Shown here piece after piece: positions 53,444 to 63,259 of a stretch of DNA of 64,000 nt. This stretch comes from Alphaproteobacteria bacterium (GTDB lineage: Bacteria > Pseudomonadota > Alphaproteobacteria > Micropepsales > Micropepsaceae): contig JAICHV010000003.1 of assembly GCA_025924715.1 (NCBI GenBank), forward strand, positions 58,546 to 122,545. The letters run 5' to 3'. The notes beneath the pieces are model-generated. The model had not been told where the DNA came from. It made no database searches and saw only the letters and a program-made list of their open reading frames with translations. The first letter of the stretch is position 1. The number at the start of each line of letters is the position of its first letter. The position numbers and the translations under genes are program-made.

Positions 53444-55312
53444 ATGTCGGCACGCGGGGGCATGGGCTTTATGGGCCTGACGCGCGACCGCTCGGTACTC
53501 AAGGCGAAGATACGTCCCGGTACCCTCAAGCGCGTCCTGGCCTTCGCCGCGCCTTACAAATGGTCTCTGGCGCTGTTTTTGGCCCTGGTGATGCTGGACG
53601 CGGGCATCAGCGTCATCAATCCCCTGCTTTACCGCCAGATCATCAACAATGGCATCCTGAAGGCCAACACGCGCCTGGTGATCGAATTGGCCCTGCTGGT
53701 GGCCGGGCTGGCGGTGAGCGACGCGGCGCTCGGGCTGGCCCAGGCCTTCCTCTCGTCCCGGATCGGCAGCCGCATCGTCCTCAACATGCGGTCCTTGCTG
53801 TTCGACCATATCCAGACGATGCCGCTGGCCTTTTTCACCCGCACCCAGACCGGCGCGCTGGTCAGCCGGCTGAACAATGATGTCGGCGGAGCGCAGAATG
53901 CCTTCACCGATGTGCTGTCCTCGGTGCTGGGCAATCTGATCACCGTGCTGCTAACCTTGGGGGCGATGTTCGCGCTGTCCTGGCAGATCACGGTCGCGGC
54001 GCTGATCCTGCTGCCGCTGTTCCTGGCGCCGGCCCGCCTGATCGGCCCCAAGCTGCAAGCCATCACCCGCGAAAGCTATGACCTGACCGCGGTCATGAAC
54101 AACACCATGATTGAGCGCTTCAATGTCGCCGGCGCGCAATTGTCCAAGCTGTTCGGGCGCAGGGCCGAGGAAACCGCACTTTTCACCGCGCGGGCAAGGC
54201 GGGTCTCCGATATCGGCGTCAAGCGCAGCCTCTATGGCCGGGTGTTCTTTACCTCGCTGATGCTGATGGCGAGCTTCGCCACCGCCTTTGTCTATGGCTG
54301 GGGCGGGGTGCTGGCGATCGCCCATAAGCTCGATGTCGGAACCCTGGTGGCGTTGAGTGCCTATCTGACACGGCTTTATGGTCCCATCAGCGGCTTGTCG
54401 AATATCCAGGTGACGGTGATGACCGCCTTGGTGTCATTCGAACGCGTTTTCGAGGTCCTGGACCTGCCGCCGATGATCCGCGAAGCGCCGGACGCCCAGC
54501 CCCTGCCGGCCGGGCCGGCCCGCATCACCTTCGAGCATGTCGGCTTTCGCTATCCTACCGCCGCCGAAGTGTCGCTGGCCTCGCTGGAATCCATTGCCCT
54601 GCCCGACAAGACGCCAGGCAAAACCGTGCTGCATGACATCAGCTTCACGGTCGGTCCGGGCGAGATGCTGGCACTGGTAGGACCGTCCGGTGCGGGCAAG
54701 ACCACCATCACCCAATTGGTACCCCGGCTCTATGACGTGCAATCGGGCCGCGTGACGATCAACGGACAAGACGTGCGCCACGCCACGCTCGAATCCTTAC
54801 GCGCCCGCATTGGGGTGGTGACCCAGGATGCGCATCTGTTCCATGACACCATCCGCGCCAATCTTCTCTATGCCCGGCCCGAGGCCGACGACGCCATGCT
54901 GGAAGCGGCGCTGCGCGCGGCGGAAATCTGGCCGCTGGTATCGGGCCTGCCCGAGGGGCTGGACACACTGGTGGGCGAACGCGGCTATCGCTTTTCCGGC
55001 GGCGAGAAACAGCGTCTCTCCATCGCCCGGCTGCTGCTCAAAGCGCCCGATATCGTGATCCTGGACGAAGCAACGGCGCATCTGGATTCCGAATCCGAGG
55101 CCGCCGTCCAAGCCGCCTTCACCACGGCGCTGGCGAAAAGCACCTCCATCGTCATCGCCCATCGCCTCTCCACCATTCTGAAAGCCGACATGATTTTGGT
55201 GATCGAGGGGGGGCGGATCGTGGAAGAAGGCCACCACGCCGAACTTCTGGCTAGGGGCGGCCTGTATGCCGAACTTTACCGGCGCCAATATGCGCAAGAC
55301 GAAACGCCCTAG
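53444..55312 (+). CDS. MsbA-like ABC exporter, fused permease and ATPase
   Basis: A 622-residue half-transporter: six membrane spans (about 35-330), then an ATPase with Walker A VGPSGAGKTT, signature FSGGEKQRLSIARLL and Walker B VILDEATAHLDSESE. It is followed by the switch His in VIAHRLSTILKAD. It is of the general lipid/drug/peptide exporter type and cannot be narrowed further; it lacks the Atm1 hallmark seen in the transporter at 10025. A small segment before Walker A (about 370-390, TAAEVSLASLESIALPDKTP) is an insertion not usual in this family. It stands alone, 88 bases after the GH51 gene. Confidence 0.92.
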   Translation: MSARGGMGFMGLTRDRSVLKAKIRPGTLKRVLAFAAPYKWSLALFLALVMLDAGISVINPLLYRQIINNGILKANTRLVIELALLVAGLAVSDAALGLAQAFLSSRIGSRIVLNMRSLLFDHIQTMPLAFFTRTQTGALVSRLNNDVGGAQNAFTDVLSSVLGNLITVLLTLGAMFALSWQITVAALILLPLFLAPARLIGPKLQAITRESYDLTAVMNNTMIERFNVAGAQLSKLFGRRAEETALFTARARRVSDIGVKRSLYGRVFFTSLMLMASFATAFVYGWGGVLAIAHKLDVGTLVALSAYLTRLYGPISGLSNIQVTVMTALVSFERVFEVLDLPPMIREAPDAQPLPAGPARITFEHVGFRYPTAAEVSLASLESIALPDKTPGKTVLHDISFTVGPGEMLALVGPSGAGKTTITQLVPRLYDVQSGRVTINGQDVRHATLESLRARIGVVTQDAHLFHDTIRANLLYARPEADDAMLEAALRAAEIWPLVSGLPEGLDTLVGERGYRFSGGEKQRLSIARLLLKAPDIVILDEATAHLDSESEAAVQAAFTTALAKSTSIVIAHRLSTILKADMILVIEGGRIVEEGHHAELLARGGLYAELYRRQYAQDETP

Positions 55313-55320
55313 GCCGCCCG

Positions 55321-55500
55321 TCAGTGGTGGGTGGTTGCATCGGAATGATAGGGCAGGCCAAGCGTGCGGTAGCCTGCCGCGATTTTCAGCCAATGGAGCT
55401 TGGAGGCGGGATCATCGGTGCTGGCGGCGCTCTTTTCCGCCTCCCGCGCCTTATCCAGAAAGTATTTGCGCTTTTCCGGGTCCTGGTCTGGCATTCCCAT
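55321..55500 (-). CDS. Small hydrophilic alpha-helical protein
   Basis: A protein of about 59 residues, rich in charged residues and Ala: MPDQDPEKRKYFLDKAREAEK then DDPASKLHWLKIAAGYRTLG. The pattern E/A-rich helix, DDPxxKxxWLxIAxGYRxL is one that recurs in short alphaproteobacterial proteins without a known role. The ATG at 55500 has AGAGA six bases upstream; a start at 55494 or one as far as 55554 cannot be ruled out. It ends eight bases from the convergent ABC transporter stop. Confidence 0.6.
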   Translation of the reverse strand: MGMPDQDPEKRKYFLDKAREAEKSAASTDDPASKLHWLKIAAGYRTLGLPYHSDATTHH

Positions 55501-55639
55501 ATCGGTCTCTTGCGGCTGGCCGCGTTCGCGGCATTTTGCGCGCTCATCATGCATAAGGCGTATTAAGAAAGCCTTCGGGGAATATCGCGGCGCCGGTTCC
55601 GGTTCCAGTGTCCGCTTCCGCACCCCAGGGGCACCCCCC

Positions 55640-56485
55640 TTACAGCGTTCCGGCCGAAAAGGTGTCGCAAGCGTTCATGTCGCCCGCCGCCAAGCCGCGC
55701 CGAAACCATCGGCTACGCTGGGCGCTGGTGCCGTGGGTGAAAGAATCCGGCACGATATAGCCCTGCTGTTCTTTCTGCAGGGTGTCGTCGCCCACCGCCT
55801 CGGCCGCGCGCAGGCCCTCATCGACATCGCCGCTTTGCAGGATGTGAAACTGCTCATTGGCATGAAAGGCCCAGACCCCCGCATAACAGTCGGCCTGCAA
55901 TTCGGTGCGCACCGAACCGCCGCCGGCGCCTTCCGCCTGGGTGGGCTGGCGATCCATCGTGCCCAGCAGGTTTTGGATGTGATGGCCATATTCATGGGCG
56001 ATGACATAGGCGCGGGCAAAGTCGCCCGATGCGCCGAAGCGCTGCGTCAGTTCGTCGAAGAACGAAAGGTCGAGATAAATATGCGCGTCGTTCGGACAAT
56101 AAAACGGCCCGGCCGAGGATTGGCCGGTGCCGCAGCCGGTCGGTGTCGTGTAATCGTAAACCGTGAAGGTCGCCGGCGCGAACCGCACGCCCTTGGCCGC
56201 AAGCAGGGGCGACCAGACATCCTCGGCCGAGCCGATGATCTTGCGGGAAAATTCATAGGCGGCATTGTCGGTCCGGTTGCCGTTGTCGGGCTGGTTTTGG
56301 GTGGCGGGCGCATCGCCGCCGGCATCCAGCAATTGCGAGGGATCGACGCCAAAGAACATCGCAGCCAGCACCACCGCCACGGCGCCAAGCCCGCCACCGC
56401 CAATCATCAGGGGCCGGCCAAAGCCGCCGAAGCCGCCCCGGCGGTCTTCGACATTTTGACTGGCTCGCAGTTCGTCAAGGTCCAT
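55640..56485 (-). CDS. ypfJ: Neutral zinc metallopeptidase, YpfJ family
   Basis: A 281-residue member of the YpfJ putative neutral zinc metallopeptidase family. One N-terminal membrane span (about 27-45) anchors it; the zinc motif is HEYGHH in AYVIAHEYGHHIQNLLG, with the downstream acidic ligand in LQADCYAGVWA. PFYCPNDAHIYLDLSFF is another family signature. The C-terminus NACDTFSAGTL is also typical. It probably faces the periplasm. Substrates are not known for the family. The 241 bases upstream hold no further gene that I can support. Confidence 0.92.
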   Translation of the reverse strand: MDLDELRASQNVEDRRGGFGGFGRPLMIGGGGLGAVAVVLAAMFFGVDPSQLLDAGGDAPATQNQPDNGNRTDNAAYEFSRKIIGSAEDVWSPLLAAKGVRFAPATFTVYDYTTPTGCGTGQSSAGPFYCPNDAHIYLDLSFFDELTQRFGASGDFARAYVIAHEYGHHIQNLLGTMDRQPTQAEGAGGGSVRTELQADCYAGVWAFHANEQFHILQSGDVDEGLRAAEAVGDDTLQKEQQGYIVPDSFTHGTSAQRSRWFRRGLAAGDMNACDTFSAGTL

Positions 56486-56726
56486 GGGCTCTCTTGCCGT
56501 CTATCCCAGGTCATAAGTGCGGGCCCCCCTGCCGGGATGCAAAAAATGTTGAAAGAGCCTGTAGAAACCGTCACGGCCGGGCACCGGCTGGTGCTCTCCC
56601 GGGGCCGGTAGCCGCCCCACCGGCGCGCCAAATCACGGGGGCGAATCGGGTTTTTTCGCCGCTGGGCTTTTCGCCGGAAATAGTGCTAAGGAAAAAATCC
56701 CGCCCCCCTGTTCACGAAGGACGTTC

Positions 56727-57989
56727 ATGCCCAAGGAGATCGACAACAACGTCAAAGCGGGTGCCCTGCACCATTGCCAGATCTGCGGATCGCAGGATTT
56801 GGAGCTGGTGCTGGATTGCGGCCATCAGCCCCTGTGCGATTCGCTGGTCTCGGCCGAGCAATTGAACATGCCGGAGCAATATTTCCCGCTGCGCCAATAT
56901 CGCTGCGTCCATTGCACCAACAACCAGCTCGATTACGTGGTGGAAGGCTCGACCGTTTACCATCCCTCCTATCCCTATCGCACCGGCGTCACCCGCGAGC
57001 TCTCGGCCTATCAGGCGGTCTTCGCCAAGGATGTGGTTGACGCCTATGGCCTGGACGGCAAATCCCTGGTGGTCGATATCGGCTCCAATGACGGGACCTT
57101 GCTGAAAGCCTTCCAGCAGAACGGCGTCGCCGTGCAGGGCGTGGAGCCCACCAATATCGCCCTGCTCGCGCGCGAGGACGGTGTGGAGACGCTGCAAGGA
57201 TTTTTCGACGAGAACACCGCCCGGCAGATCATTTCGGCCCGCGGGCATGCCAGCGTGATCACCGCGTCGAATGTCTTCGCCCATATGGCGCCTTTGGGCG
57301 ATGTGGTGCGCGGCATCCGCACGCTCTTGGCCGAGCACGGCGTCTTCGTGCTGGAAAATCATTACCTGGCCGATGTGCTGACCAAGGCGCAATACGACAC
57401 CATCTATCACGAGCATATCCGCACCTATAGTTTGAAGGCGCTGGTGACGCTGTTCGAGCTCAACGGCATGAAAGTGTTCCGGGCCGAACGGGTCTCGCGC
57501 TATGGCGGCAATATCCGCGTCCACGTCGCCAAGGATGATCGCGCCGTAACCCCGTCGGTGGGCGAGGTGCTAAAATTCGAGGACGAGCTGGGTCTGGGGC
57601 GCGAGGCGATCTATGCCGATTTCCGCCGCAAGGCCTTTGAATCGCGGCTGGCGCTGCAGGATCTGGCGGTGGCGGCGGCGCGCAAGGGGGCCAGCTTTGT
57701 CGGCAATTCCTTTCCCGGCCGTGCCAACACCTTGCTGCATTTCTGCGGCATCGGGCGCGACCTGATCCCCTGGATCGGCGAACAGGCGACCTCGCTGAAG
57801 CTTGGGCTTTATACGCCGGGCAATCACATCCCGATCGTCAACAACCAGCGGCTGATCGACGAGCAGCCCGATTTCGTGGTCCTGCTGGCCTGGCATTATG
57901 CCGAGCCGATCATCGAGCATATGCGGGGCCGGGGCCTCAAATCCAAATTCATCCAGCCCCTGCCCGTCTGCAAGGTGCTCGACATCTAG
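56727..57989 (+). CDS. SAM-dependent C-methyltransferase with N-terminal zinc-binding domain
   Basis: A 420-residue enzyme of the three-part type seen in deoxysugar C-methyltransferases (Methyltransf_13/Methyltransf_14 families). Residues 12-60 hold a zinc set, CQICGS...CGH...CD...YRCVHCTNNQ. The SAM-binding core follows, VVDIGSNDGTLLKAFQ, with TASNVFAHMAP later. The C-terminal domain (about 260-420) includes FVGNSFPGRANTLLHFCG and ADFVVLLAWHYAEPI. Such enzymes add methyl groups to keto-sugar nucleotides or similar carbonyl compounds. It is 11 bases before an oxidoreductase gene, so a two-step tailoring of a sugar or related molecule is plausible. Substrate unknown. Confidence 0.9.
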   Translation: MPKEIDNNVKAGALHHCQICGSQDLELVLDCGHQPLCDSLVSAEQLNMPEQYFPLRQYRCVHCTNNQLDYVVEGSTVYHPSYPYRTGVTRELSAYQAVFAKDVVDAYGLDGKSLVVDIGSNDGTLLKAFQQNGVAVQGVEPTNIALLAREDGVETLQGFFDENTARQIISARGHASVITASNVFAHMAPLGDVVRGIRTLLAEHGVFVLENHYLADVLTKAQYDTIYHEHIRTYSLKALVTLFELNGMKVFRAERVSRYGGNIRVHVAKDDRAVTPSVGEVLKFEDELGLGREAIYADFRRKAFESRLALQDLAVAAARKGASFVGNSFPGRANTLLHFCGIGRDLIPWIGEQATSLKLGLYTPGNHIPIVNNQRLIDEQPDFVVLLAWHYAEPIIEHMRGRGLKSKFIQPLPVCKVLDI

Positions 57990-58000
57990 GAGGGTCGCGG

Positions 58001-59170
58001 GTGGCCGAGCGCGATGCGTCCCAGGACCGGCAGGACGGCGCGCTGCTGCTGGTCGGGGGCGGCCGCTGGGCCCGGGTGACGCTGTCCGTTCTCGCTCGCA
58101 TGGAATTGCCCAGCCCGCTTCTGCTGATCTCCCGCCATGGCGGCGCGGCGCTGGACGCCGCCATCGCCGGGCGGGGCAGCCGGTTTGAAACCCTGGAACA
58201 GGCTTTGGCCGGTGGTCCGATCCGGGCCGCGCTGGTGGTCAACAATGCCCGCGACCATGCCCGGACATCGCTGGCTTTGTTGGAACGCGCCATTCCGGTG
58301 CTGGTGGAAAAGCCCGCAGCCCTGACGATGGATCAGGCATCGGCCATGACCGCCGCCGCGCGGGCCGCCGGCAAACGTTTGATGCCCGGCCACGTCCTCA
58401 AGCATTGCCACTATGTGGAAAATTTCGCCGCCGAGGCCCGATCAGGCCTGGGAGACATCGCCGCCATCGCCATCACCTGGCGGGATGAAGCGGGCGCCAT
58501 GCGCTATGGCGAAAACAAATCCTATGATGTCGGCCTGGGCATCGCCGAAGATGTCGGCCCCCATATCGCCACCTTGCTGCGGGAAATTCTGGGCGCCGGC
58601 TTTGGCGGGTTCACCCGCACCGCCATCCACCGCGGCGGCGCAAGCGTGGAGTGCGATGGCTTGTGGCGCGAGATCCCCTTTTCGCTGGTGTTGGAGCGCG
58701 ACGGCGCCAAACGCGAACGCAGCGTGACCTTCACCGATCGCCAGGGTCGCGAGGCCAAGCTGGATTTTTCCGTCGAGCCGGGGACGATATCGATCGCCGG
58801 GCAAAGCCGCAGCGCCGATCCGGACTGGCCGCGCCCGCTCGGCCCGTTGGCGCTGCAGCTTCGCGCCTTTTTGCAGGACCCCAATCTGGTCGAAGCGGAA
58901 TTGGCCGAGCTTGCCGAAGCGACCTTGTTCACGGCGGGGCTGGCGGACGCCGTCCGCGCCGCGCAGGCCGCGTGGTTGGCAGAGGCGCCGGCAGGCGATC
59001 CCGCCGCACTTTTGACCGCTATGCGCGAGCTGATCGCCCCCGGCCTCGCCCAAAGCGGACGCTGGATTCCCGGCGACGCGCAAGGCCTGAATGACACGGC
59101 GCGCAAGGCCCTGGAGCTGCGAAACAGCCCCTCCAAACCGCAACTGGCCGCCATCCTGGCCGGCCTATAG
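58001..59170 (+). CDS. Gfo/Idh/MocA-like oxidoreductase
   Basis: A 389-residue NAD(P)-dependent oxidoreductase-like protein. The N-terminus [20 protein letters not shown] is a Rossmann start, [18 protein letters not shown] and [15 protein letters not shown] are the family's conserved EKP region, and a C-terminal alpha/beta domain with HHYVENF-like residues ([13 protein letters not shown]) follows. The start is GTG at 58001 with AGGAGGG six bases upstream. Coupled to the C-methyltransferase gene (11-base gap), it probably reduces or oxidises the same substrate, likely a sugar or cyclitol derivative. The final 45 residues are unusual for the family. No specific function assigned. Confidence 0.82.
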   Translation: MAERDASQDRQDGALLLVGGGRWARVTLSVLARMELPSPLLLISRHGGAALDAAIAGRGSRFETLEQALAGGPIRAALVVNNARDHARTSLALLERAIPVLVEKPAALTMDQASAMTAAARAAGKRLMPGHVLKHCHYVENFAAEARSGLGDIAAIAITWRDEAGAMRYGENKSYDVGLGIAEDVGPHIATLLREILGAGFGGFTRTAIHRGGASVECDGLWREIPFSLVLERDGAKRERSVTFTDRQGREAKLDFSVEPGTISIAGQSRSADPDWPRPLGPLALQLRAFLQDPNLVEAELAELAEATLFTAGLADAVRAAQAAWLAEAPAGDPAALLTAMRELIAPGLAQSGRWIPGDAQGLNDTARKALELRNSPSKPQLAAILAGL

Positions 59171-59217
59171 CCCGCGCCTTGCTTTCGGGGCGGGGCAAAC
59201 CTAGAAAACCCGCTGTC

Positions 59218-60081
59218 ATGCCAGACCTCGAAACCCGCAAACAAGCCGCCAAAGCCTGGTTCGAAGCCCTGGCAGGGCGCATCATTGGCGCTTTCGAGGC
59301 GCTCGAAAACGGCGCCCCGGGCGCCTATGACGGCGCGCCGGGCCGTTTTGTCCGCACGCCCTGGAGCCGCGGCACCGATGAGGGCGGCGGCGTCATGGGG
59401 ATGATGCGGGGACGGCTGTTCGAAAAGGTCGGCGTCCATATCTCCACCGTGCATGGCAGTTTCTCGCCGGAATTCGCCAAACAGGTGCGCGGCGCCGCAG
59501 AAGACCCACGCTTCTGGGCCAGCGGCATCAGCCTGATCGCCCATATGCGCAATCCGCATGTGCCGGCGGTGCATATGAACACCCGCATGATCGTCACCAC
59601 CCAAAGCTGGTTCGGCGGCGGCGCCGATCTCAATCCCACCCTGGACTCCGCCCGCAGCGAAAGCCATCCGGACGCCCGCGATTTCCACGCCCGGATGAAG
59701 GCCGCTTGCGATCCTTTCGATGCGGGCTGGTACGCCAAATACAAAAAATGGGCCGACGAATATTTCTGGCTGCCGCATCGCGGCGAGCCGCGCGGCGTGG
59801 GCGGCATTTTCTACGACCATCACGACAGCGGCGATTGGGCGCGGGATTTCTCCTTCACCCAAAGCGTCGGCGAAGGCTTTCTCGATATCTATCCGCAATT
59901 GGTAGGGCGGCGCTGGGACACGCCTTGGACCGATGCCGACCGGCACGAACAGGCCAAATGGCGCGGCCGCTATGTCGAATTCAACCTGCTCTATGACCGC
60001 GGCACCACCTTCGGGCTCAAAACCGGCGGCAATGTCGAAAGCATTCTGTCCTCCATGCCTCCGGTGGCCGAATGGCATTGA
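59218..60081 (+). CDS. hemF: Oxygen-dependent coproporphyrinogen-III oxidase
   Basis: HemF, 287 residues, converts coproporphyrinogen III to protoporphyrinogen IX with O2. Signatures: [64 protein letters not shown] (in pieces) and [21 protein letters not shown]. The ATG at 59218 (MPDLETRKQ) matches family length; a longer frame from 59179 is not supported. Its 3' end overlaps hemC by 10 bases. With hemC and hemE it forms a haem operon, and the requirement for O2 fits an aerobe. Confidence 0.96.
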   Translation: MPDLETRKQAAKAWFEALAGRIIGAFEALENGAPGAYDGAPGRFVRTPWSRGTDEGGGVMGMMRGRLFEKVGVHISTVHGSFSPEFAKQVRGAAEDPRFWASGISLIAHMRNPHVPAVHMNTRMIVTTQSWFGGGADLNPTLDSARSESHPDARDFHARMKAACDPFDAGWYAKYKKWADEYFWLPHRGEPRGVGGIFYDHHDSGDWARDFSFTQSVGEGFLDIYPQLVGRRWDTPWTDADRHEQAKWRGRYVEFNLLYDRGTTFGLKTGGNVESILSSMPPVAEWH

Positions 60082-61013
60082 ATTTGGGTTCGCGCGGCTC
60101 GCCACTGGCGATGACGCAAAGCCGGCTGGTGGCGGGGCTGCTGGCGCGCCTCACCGGCGAGAGCGAAGACCGCTTCCCCATCCAAAGCTTCATCACCAGC
60201 GGGGACCGCATCGCCGACCGGCGTCTGCAGGAAGCCGGCGGCAAAGGGCTGTTCACCAAGGAATTGGATGAAGCCGTGCTGGATCGCCGCATCGATGCCG
60301 GGGTTCATTCCCTCAAAGACCTGCCCACCAAAATGCCGGACGGCATCGTCTTGGCGGCGATCCCATCGCGCGAGGACCCGCGCGACGCCTTCATCTCGCA
60401 CAAGGCGCGCGATCTGAAATCCTTGGCCCCAGGTGCCGTGGTCGGCACCGCCAGTCTGCGCCGCCAGGCCCAGACCCTGCATCTGCGGCCCGATCTGAAA
60501 ATCGTCACCCTGCGCGGCAGCGTTGAAACCCGCCTGAAGCGGATTGGCGAAGGGGTGATGGACGCGACCTTCCTGGCCCTGGCCGGGCTGACGCGGCTGG
60601 GCCTCGCACACCACGCCAGCGGCTTGATCGATGACCAAGAGATGCCGCCCGCGCCGGGCCAAGGCGCACTGGCGATCACCTGCCGGGAAGACGATGCCGC
60701 GACCCGTGCGCTGCTCGCCCAATTGTCGATTGCCGAATTTGAAATCGCCGTGGCGGCCGAGCGCGGGTTCCTGGAAGCGCTGGACGGCTCCTGCCGCACG
60801 CCGATCGCCGCCCTGGGGCGGCTCAAAGACGGGCGGCTCTCCTTTGTCGGGGAAATCCTCAGCCCCGATGGCGCCAAGAGATGGCGGCGCCGCGAAACGC
60901 TTGAGCATGCAAGCTGCGAAAGCGCCGCCGAACTGGGTCGCAAACTTGGTGCCACCATTCGCGCCGAGGCCGGCGAGACCTTCATTCAAAGCCTGGACAA
61001 ACGCGGATGGTGA
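60072..61013 (+). CDS. hemC: Hydroxymethylbilane synthase (porphobilinogen deaminase)
   Basis: HemC, 313 residues, condenses four porphobilinogens into hydroxymethylbilane. The N-terminal [14 protein letters not shown], the catalytic [12 protein letters not shown] region and Cys241 in [13 protein letters not shown], which holds the dipyrromethane cofactor, are present. The ATG at 60072 overlaps the end of hemF by 10 bases, and its stop overlaps the hemE start by 7. These overlaps give tight co-expression of three haem enzymes. Confidence 0.96.
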   Translation: MALNLGSRGSPLAMTQSRLVAGLLARLTGESEDRFPIQSFITSGDRIADRRLQEAGGKGLFTKELDEAVLDRRIDAGVHSLKDLPTKMPDGIVLAAIPSREDPRDAFISHKARDLKSLAPGAVVGTASLRRQAQTLHLRPDLKIVTLRGSVETRLKRIGEGVMDATFLALAGLTRLGLAHHASGLIDDQEMPPAPGQGALAITCREDDAATRALLAQLSIAEFEIAVAAERGFLEALDGSCRTPIAALGRLKDGRLSFVGEILSPDGAKRWRRRETLEHASCESAAELGRKLGATIRAEAGETFIQSLDKRGW

Positions 61014-62023
61014 AAAAGCTGCTTCAGGTTCTGGCCGGCGAGCCGGTATCGCCGCCCCCGATCTGGCTGATGCGCCAGGCGGGACGCTATCTGCCCGAAT
61101 ATCGCGCCCTGCGCGCCAATGCCAAGGATTTCGTCCAGTTTTGTCTGACCCCGGAATTGGCGATCGAAGTCACCCTTCAGCCGGTGCACCGCTTCGATCT
61201 GGATGCCGCCATCCTGTTCGCCGATATCCTCTTGGTACCCCATGCCCTGGGCCAGAAATTGTGGTTCGCGGAAGGCGAAGGCCCGCGGCTGGAGCCGGTG
61301 CGGGACGCCGGCGCCTTAACAAAATTATCCTATGACCCGGCGCTGCTGGCGCCGGTGATGCAGACCATCAAAGGCGTGCGCGCCGCCCTGCCCCCGCATG
61401 TTACCCTTATTGGATTCGCGGGCGCGCCCTGGACGGTGGCGACCTATATGATCGAAGGCCAGGGCGGCACCGATCATGCGGCCAGCCGCGGCTTGGCGCG
61501 CGACCGAGCGTTCTTTTCCCGGCTGATGGATATTCTGGTCGAATCCACGGGCGCCTATCTGATCGCGCAAGTGGATGCCGGCGCCGAAGCGCTGCAGATT
61601 TTCGAAAGCTGGGCTGCCACCGTTCCGGATGATCTTCGGCGCGAAGCGGTGTTCGAACCCACGGCGCGTATCGTGAAGGCGGTCAAGGCAAAGCACCCCA
61701 AAATTCCGATCATCGGTTTTCCGCGGGGCGGCGGCGCCTGGTTAGCCGATTATGCGCGCGCCACCGGCGTGGATGGCGTCGGCATCGATCAAATGACCGA
61801 TATGCCGGCCGCAGCCCGGACGCTGCCCGCGCATGTGGCGGTGCAGGGCAATCTTGATCCCGACCTTCTGCTGGCCGGCGGCGAGGCCATGAAAGAAAAA
61901 GCCCGCCGCCTGGTCGAGGCCATGGCGGCAAGGCCTTTCATCTTCAACCTGGGTCACGGCGTGGTGCAACCGACGCCGCCCGAGCATGTCGCCCAATTGG
62001 TGGCGACGGTGCGCGGCGCTTAA
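61007..62023 (+). CDS. hemE: Uroporphyrinogen decarboxylase
   Basis: HemE, 338 residues, removes four carboxyl groups from uroporphyrinogen III. The signatures are PPIWLMRQAGRYLPEYR, FADILLVPHALG, and GFAGAPWTVATYMIEGQGG; LGHGVVQPTPPEHV is near the C-terminus. It is the last gene of hemF-hemC-hemE. The order F-C-E skips hemD (uroporphyrinogen-III synthase), which would be expected between C and E and is not seen in this window. Its stop is 62 bases from that of a convergent small gene. Confidence 0.96.
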   Translation: MVKKLLQVLAGEPVSPPPIWLMRQAGRYLPEYRALRANAKDFVQFCLTPELAIEVTLQPVHRFDLDAAILFADILLVPHALGQKLWFAEGEGPRLEPVRDAGALTKLSYDPALLAPVMQTIKGVRAALPPHVTLIGFAGAPWTVATYMIEGQGGTDHAASRGLARDRAFFSRLMDILVESTGAYLIAQVDAGAEALQIFESWAATVPDDLRREAVFEPTARIVKAVKAKHPKIPIIGFPRGGGAWLADYARATGVDGVGIDQMTDMPAAARTLPAHVAVQGNLDPDLLLAGGEAMKEKARRLVEAMAARPFIFNLGHGVVQPTPPEHVAQLVATVRGA

Positions 62024-62030
62024 GACGCGC

Positions 62031-62056
62031 AAAAACGCGGACGGGAACCGTCCGCG
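62031..62056 (-). terminator. Intrinsic terminator of the 62-residue protein gene
   Basis: A 9-base perfect stem (62036-62044 with 62048-62056) around GAA. On the minus strand it is followed by TTTTT (62035-62031). It lies 29 bases beyond the stop of the gene at 62086. No T-run follows on the plus strand, so it probably does not end the hem operon. Confidence 0.8.
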
Positions 62057-62085
62057 CCGCGCCTAGGGCTGGCGCTTAATGGCGC

Positions 62086-62274
62086 TTAGTTGCTTTTGGT
62101 GACCTGGCCTTCCGCCAGATGCTTGCCCAAATCGGGCATCACCGCATGCATATCCGTTTGCGGCTTGAGGGGCGTGGGCCCCAGGTCGGTTTCGCCGGCC
62201 ATCTGGGCATGCGTATCGGCCGATGCGGCTTTGTTTTTAATGTCGTCGCGCAGGTCGTGTTTTTTCTGTTCCAT
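62086..62274 (-). CDS. 62-residue hydrophilic protein
   Basis: A short frame from ATG 62274 (MEQKKHDLRDDIKNKAAS) to 62086, with AGGAGA seven bases upstream and its own terminator 29 bases after the stop, both signs of a real gene. The product is charged and probably disordered, with Lys/Asp-rich N-terminus and a central GETDLGPTPLKPQTDMH. No Cys, no membrane span and no family recognised. It lies 37 bases downstream of the lipoprotein hydrolase on the same strand, so it may be co-transcribed with it. A stress or structural role cannot be read from sequence. Confidence 0.7.
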   Translation of the reverse strand: MEQKKHDLRDDIKNKAASADTHAQMAGETDLGPTPLKPQTDMHAVMPDLGKHLAEGQVTKSN

Positions 62275-62311
62275 GGCTGATCTCCTGGAGAACTCCCGAG
62301 GAGATAACGGG

Positions 62312-63247
62312 TCAGCCGCCAGTTCGTTGCCGGATCCAGTCCGCCACATCCCGGGCCACCTGGGGTCCTTCCAGGTCGCGCAGCAGCATGTGATAGCCCT
62401 TGTCATAGACCTTGGCCGTGGCGCGCCCGTCCAGCGCCGCGATGACCGCCTCAGTCGATGCGGGGGGAATGATCTGGTCGTTCTTGCCGGCCAGATACAG
62501 GATCGGCGGCGGCTGGGAGAGGTGAGCTGGCGCCTGGCGCGCCTCATCCATCAGATTGACCAGGCCATAGACCGCATCGACCCGGGTCTTTTTGATCACA
62601 TAGGGATCGCGCGACAGCGCCCGCAGCATTTCGATATTGTCGGACACCACGATCTTGAGCCCATTGCCGGTGACGATCATGCCCGGTAGCAAATGCGCCC
62701 CCAGGAACAAGGCGGCGCGATAGGTAAACGGCATGTCGGCGCGCGACCACACTGCCGGCGATACCAGGATCACCCCATCGGGCTTCGGAGGATTAATTTC
62801 GGCAAGGGCGGTCAGGATCACCGCGCCGCCCATGCTCTCGCCAAGGGCAAAGACCGGCAGTCCGGGATAGCGGGCCCGTGTCAGCGCCAGGCAATCGCGG
62901 AAATCCTGGCGGAGGGCATCGCCGCCTGCCCACAAACCGGGATTGGGACCTTGGCCGAAGCCGCGCTGATCATAGGCCAAAGTGGTGATGCCGTCCTTGG
63001 CCCATAGCTTGGCCGGGGCATCCAAGGCATTGGAATAATCGTTCATGCCGTGCAGCGCGACGATGACGGCGCGCGGCTTGCCCGGCGCATCCCAGTGGCG
63101 CAGCGGCAGGGAAAGTCCGTCGCGGGTGATCAAGGCATCATCGGCCAGAGCGGGGGGGCGGTTTTCCGGACCGCGCGGCGCGGACACCACGGCGCAGCCC
63201 GCCAGCCAGAGCGCCGCTATCGATACAAACCACTTTGGAAAAGCCAT
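62312..63247 (-). CDS. Alpha/beta hydrolase lipoprotein (monoacylglycerol-lipase-like)
   Basis: A 311-residue hydrolase. The N-terminal signal has lipobox LAGC (Cys18), so it is a lipoprotein of the envelope. The fold shows ALHGMNDYSNA (oxyanion loop), nucleophile Ser in ALGESMGGAVIL, an acid Asp in YLAGKNDQIIP and His in DKGYHMLLRDL, matching the monoacylglycerol lipase/lysophospholipase group. Substrates are likely monoacylglycerols or other small esters released from lipids. It is upstream of the 62-residue protein gene and 12 bases downstream of the nupC-like gene. Confidence 0.9.
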   Translation of the reverse strand: MAFPKWFVSIAALWLAGCAVVSAPRGPENRPPALADDALITRDGLSLPLRHWDAPGKPRAVIVALHGMNDYSNALDAPAKLWAKDGITTLAYDQRGFGQGPNPGLWAGGDALRQDFRDCLALTRARYPGLPVFALGESMGGAVILTALAEINPPKPDGVILVSPAVWSRADMPFTYRAALFLGAHLLPGMIVTGNGLKIVVSDNIEMLRALSRDPYVIKKTRVDAVYGLVNLMDEARQAPAHLSQPPPILYLAGKNDQIIPPASTEAVIAALDGRATAKVYDKGYHMLLRDLEGPQVARDVADWIRQRTGG

Positions 63248-63259
63248 GCCGCGAAAAGC

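Noticed and set aside
55321..55623. Full 100-residue version of the small protein at 55321
   Set aside because: The upstream 41 residues are not family-like and lack a start signal; the shorter form from 55500 fits better.
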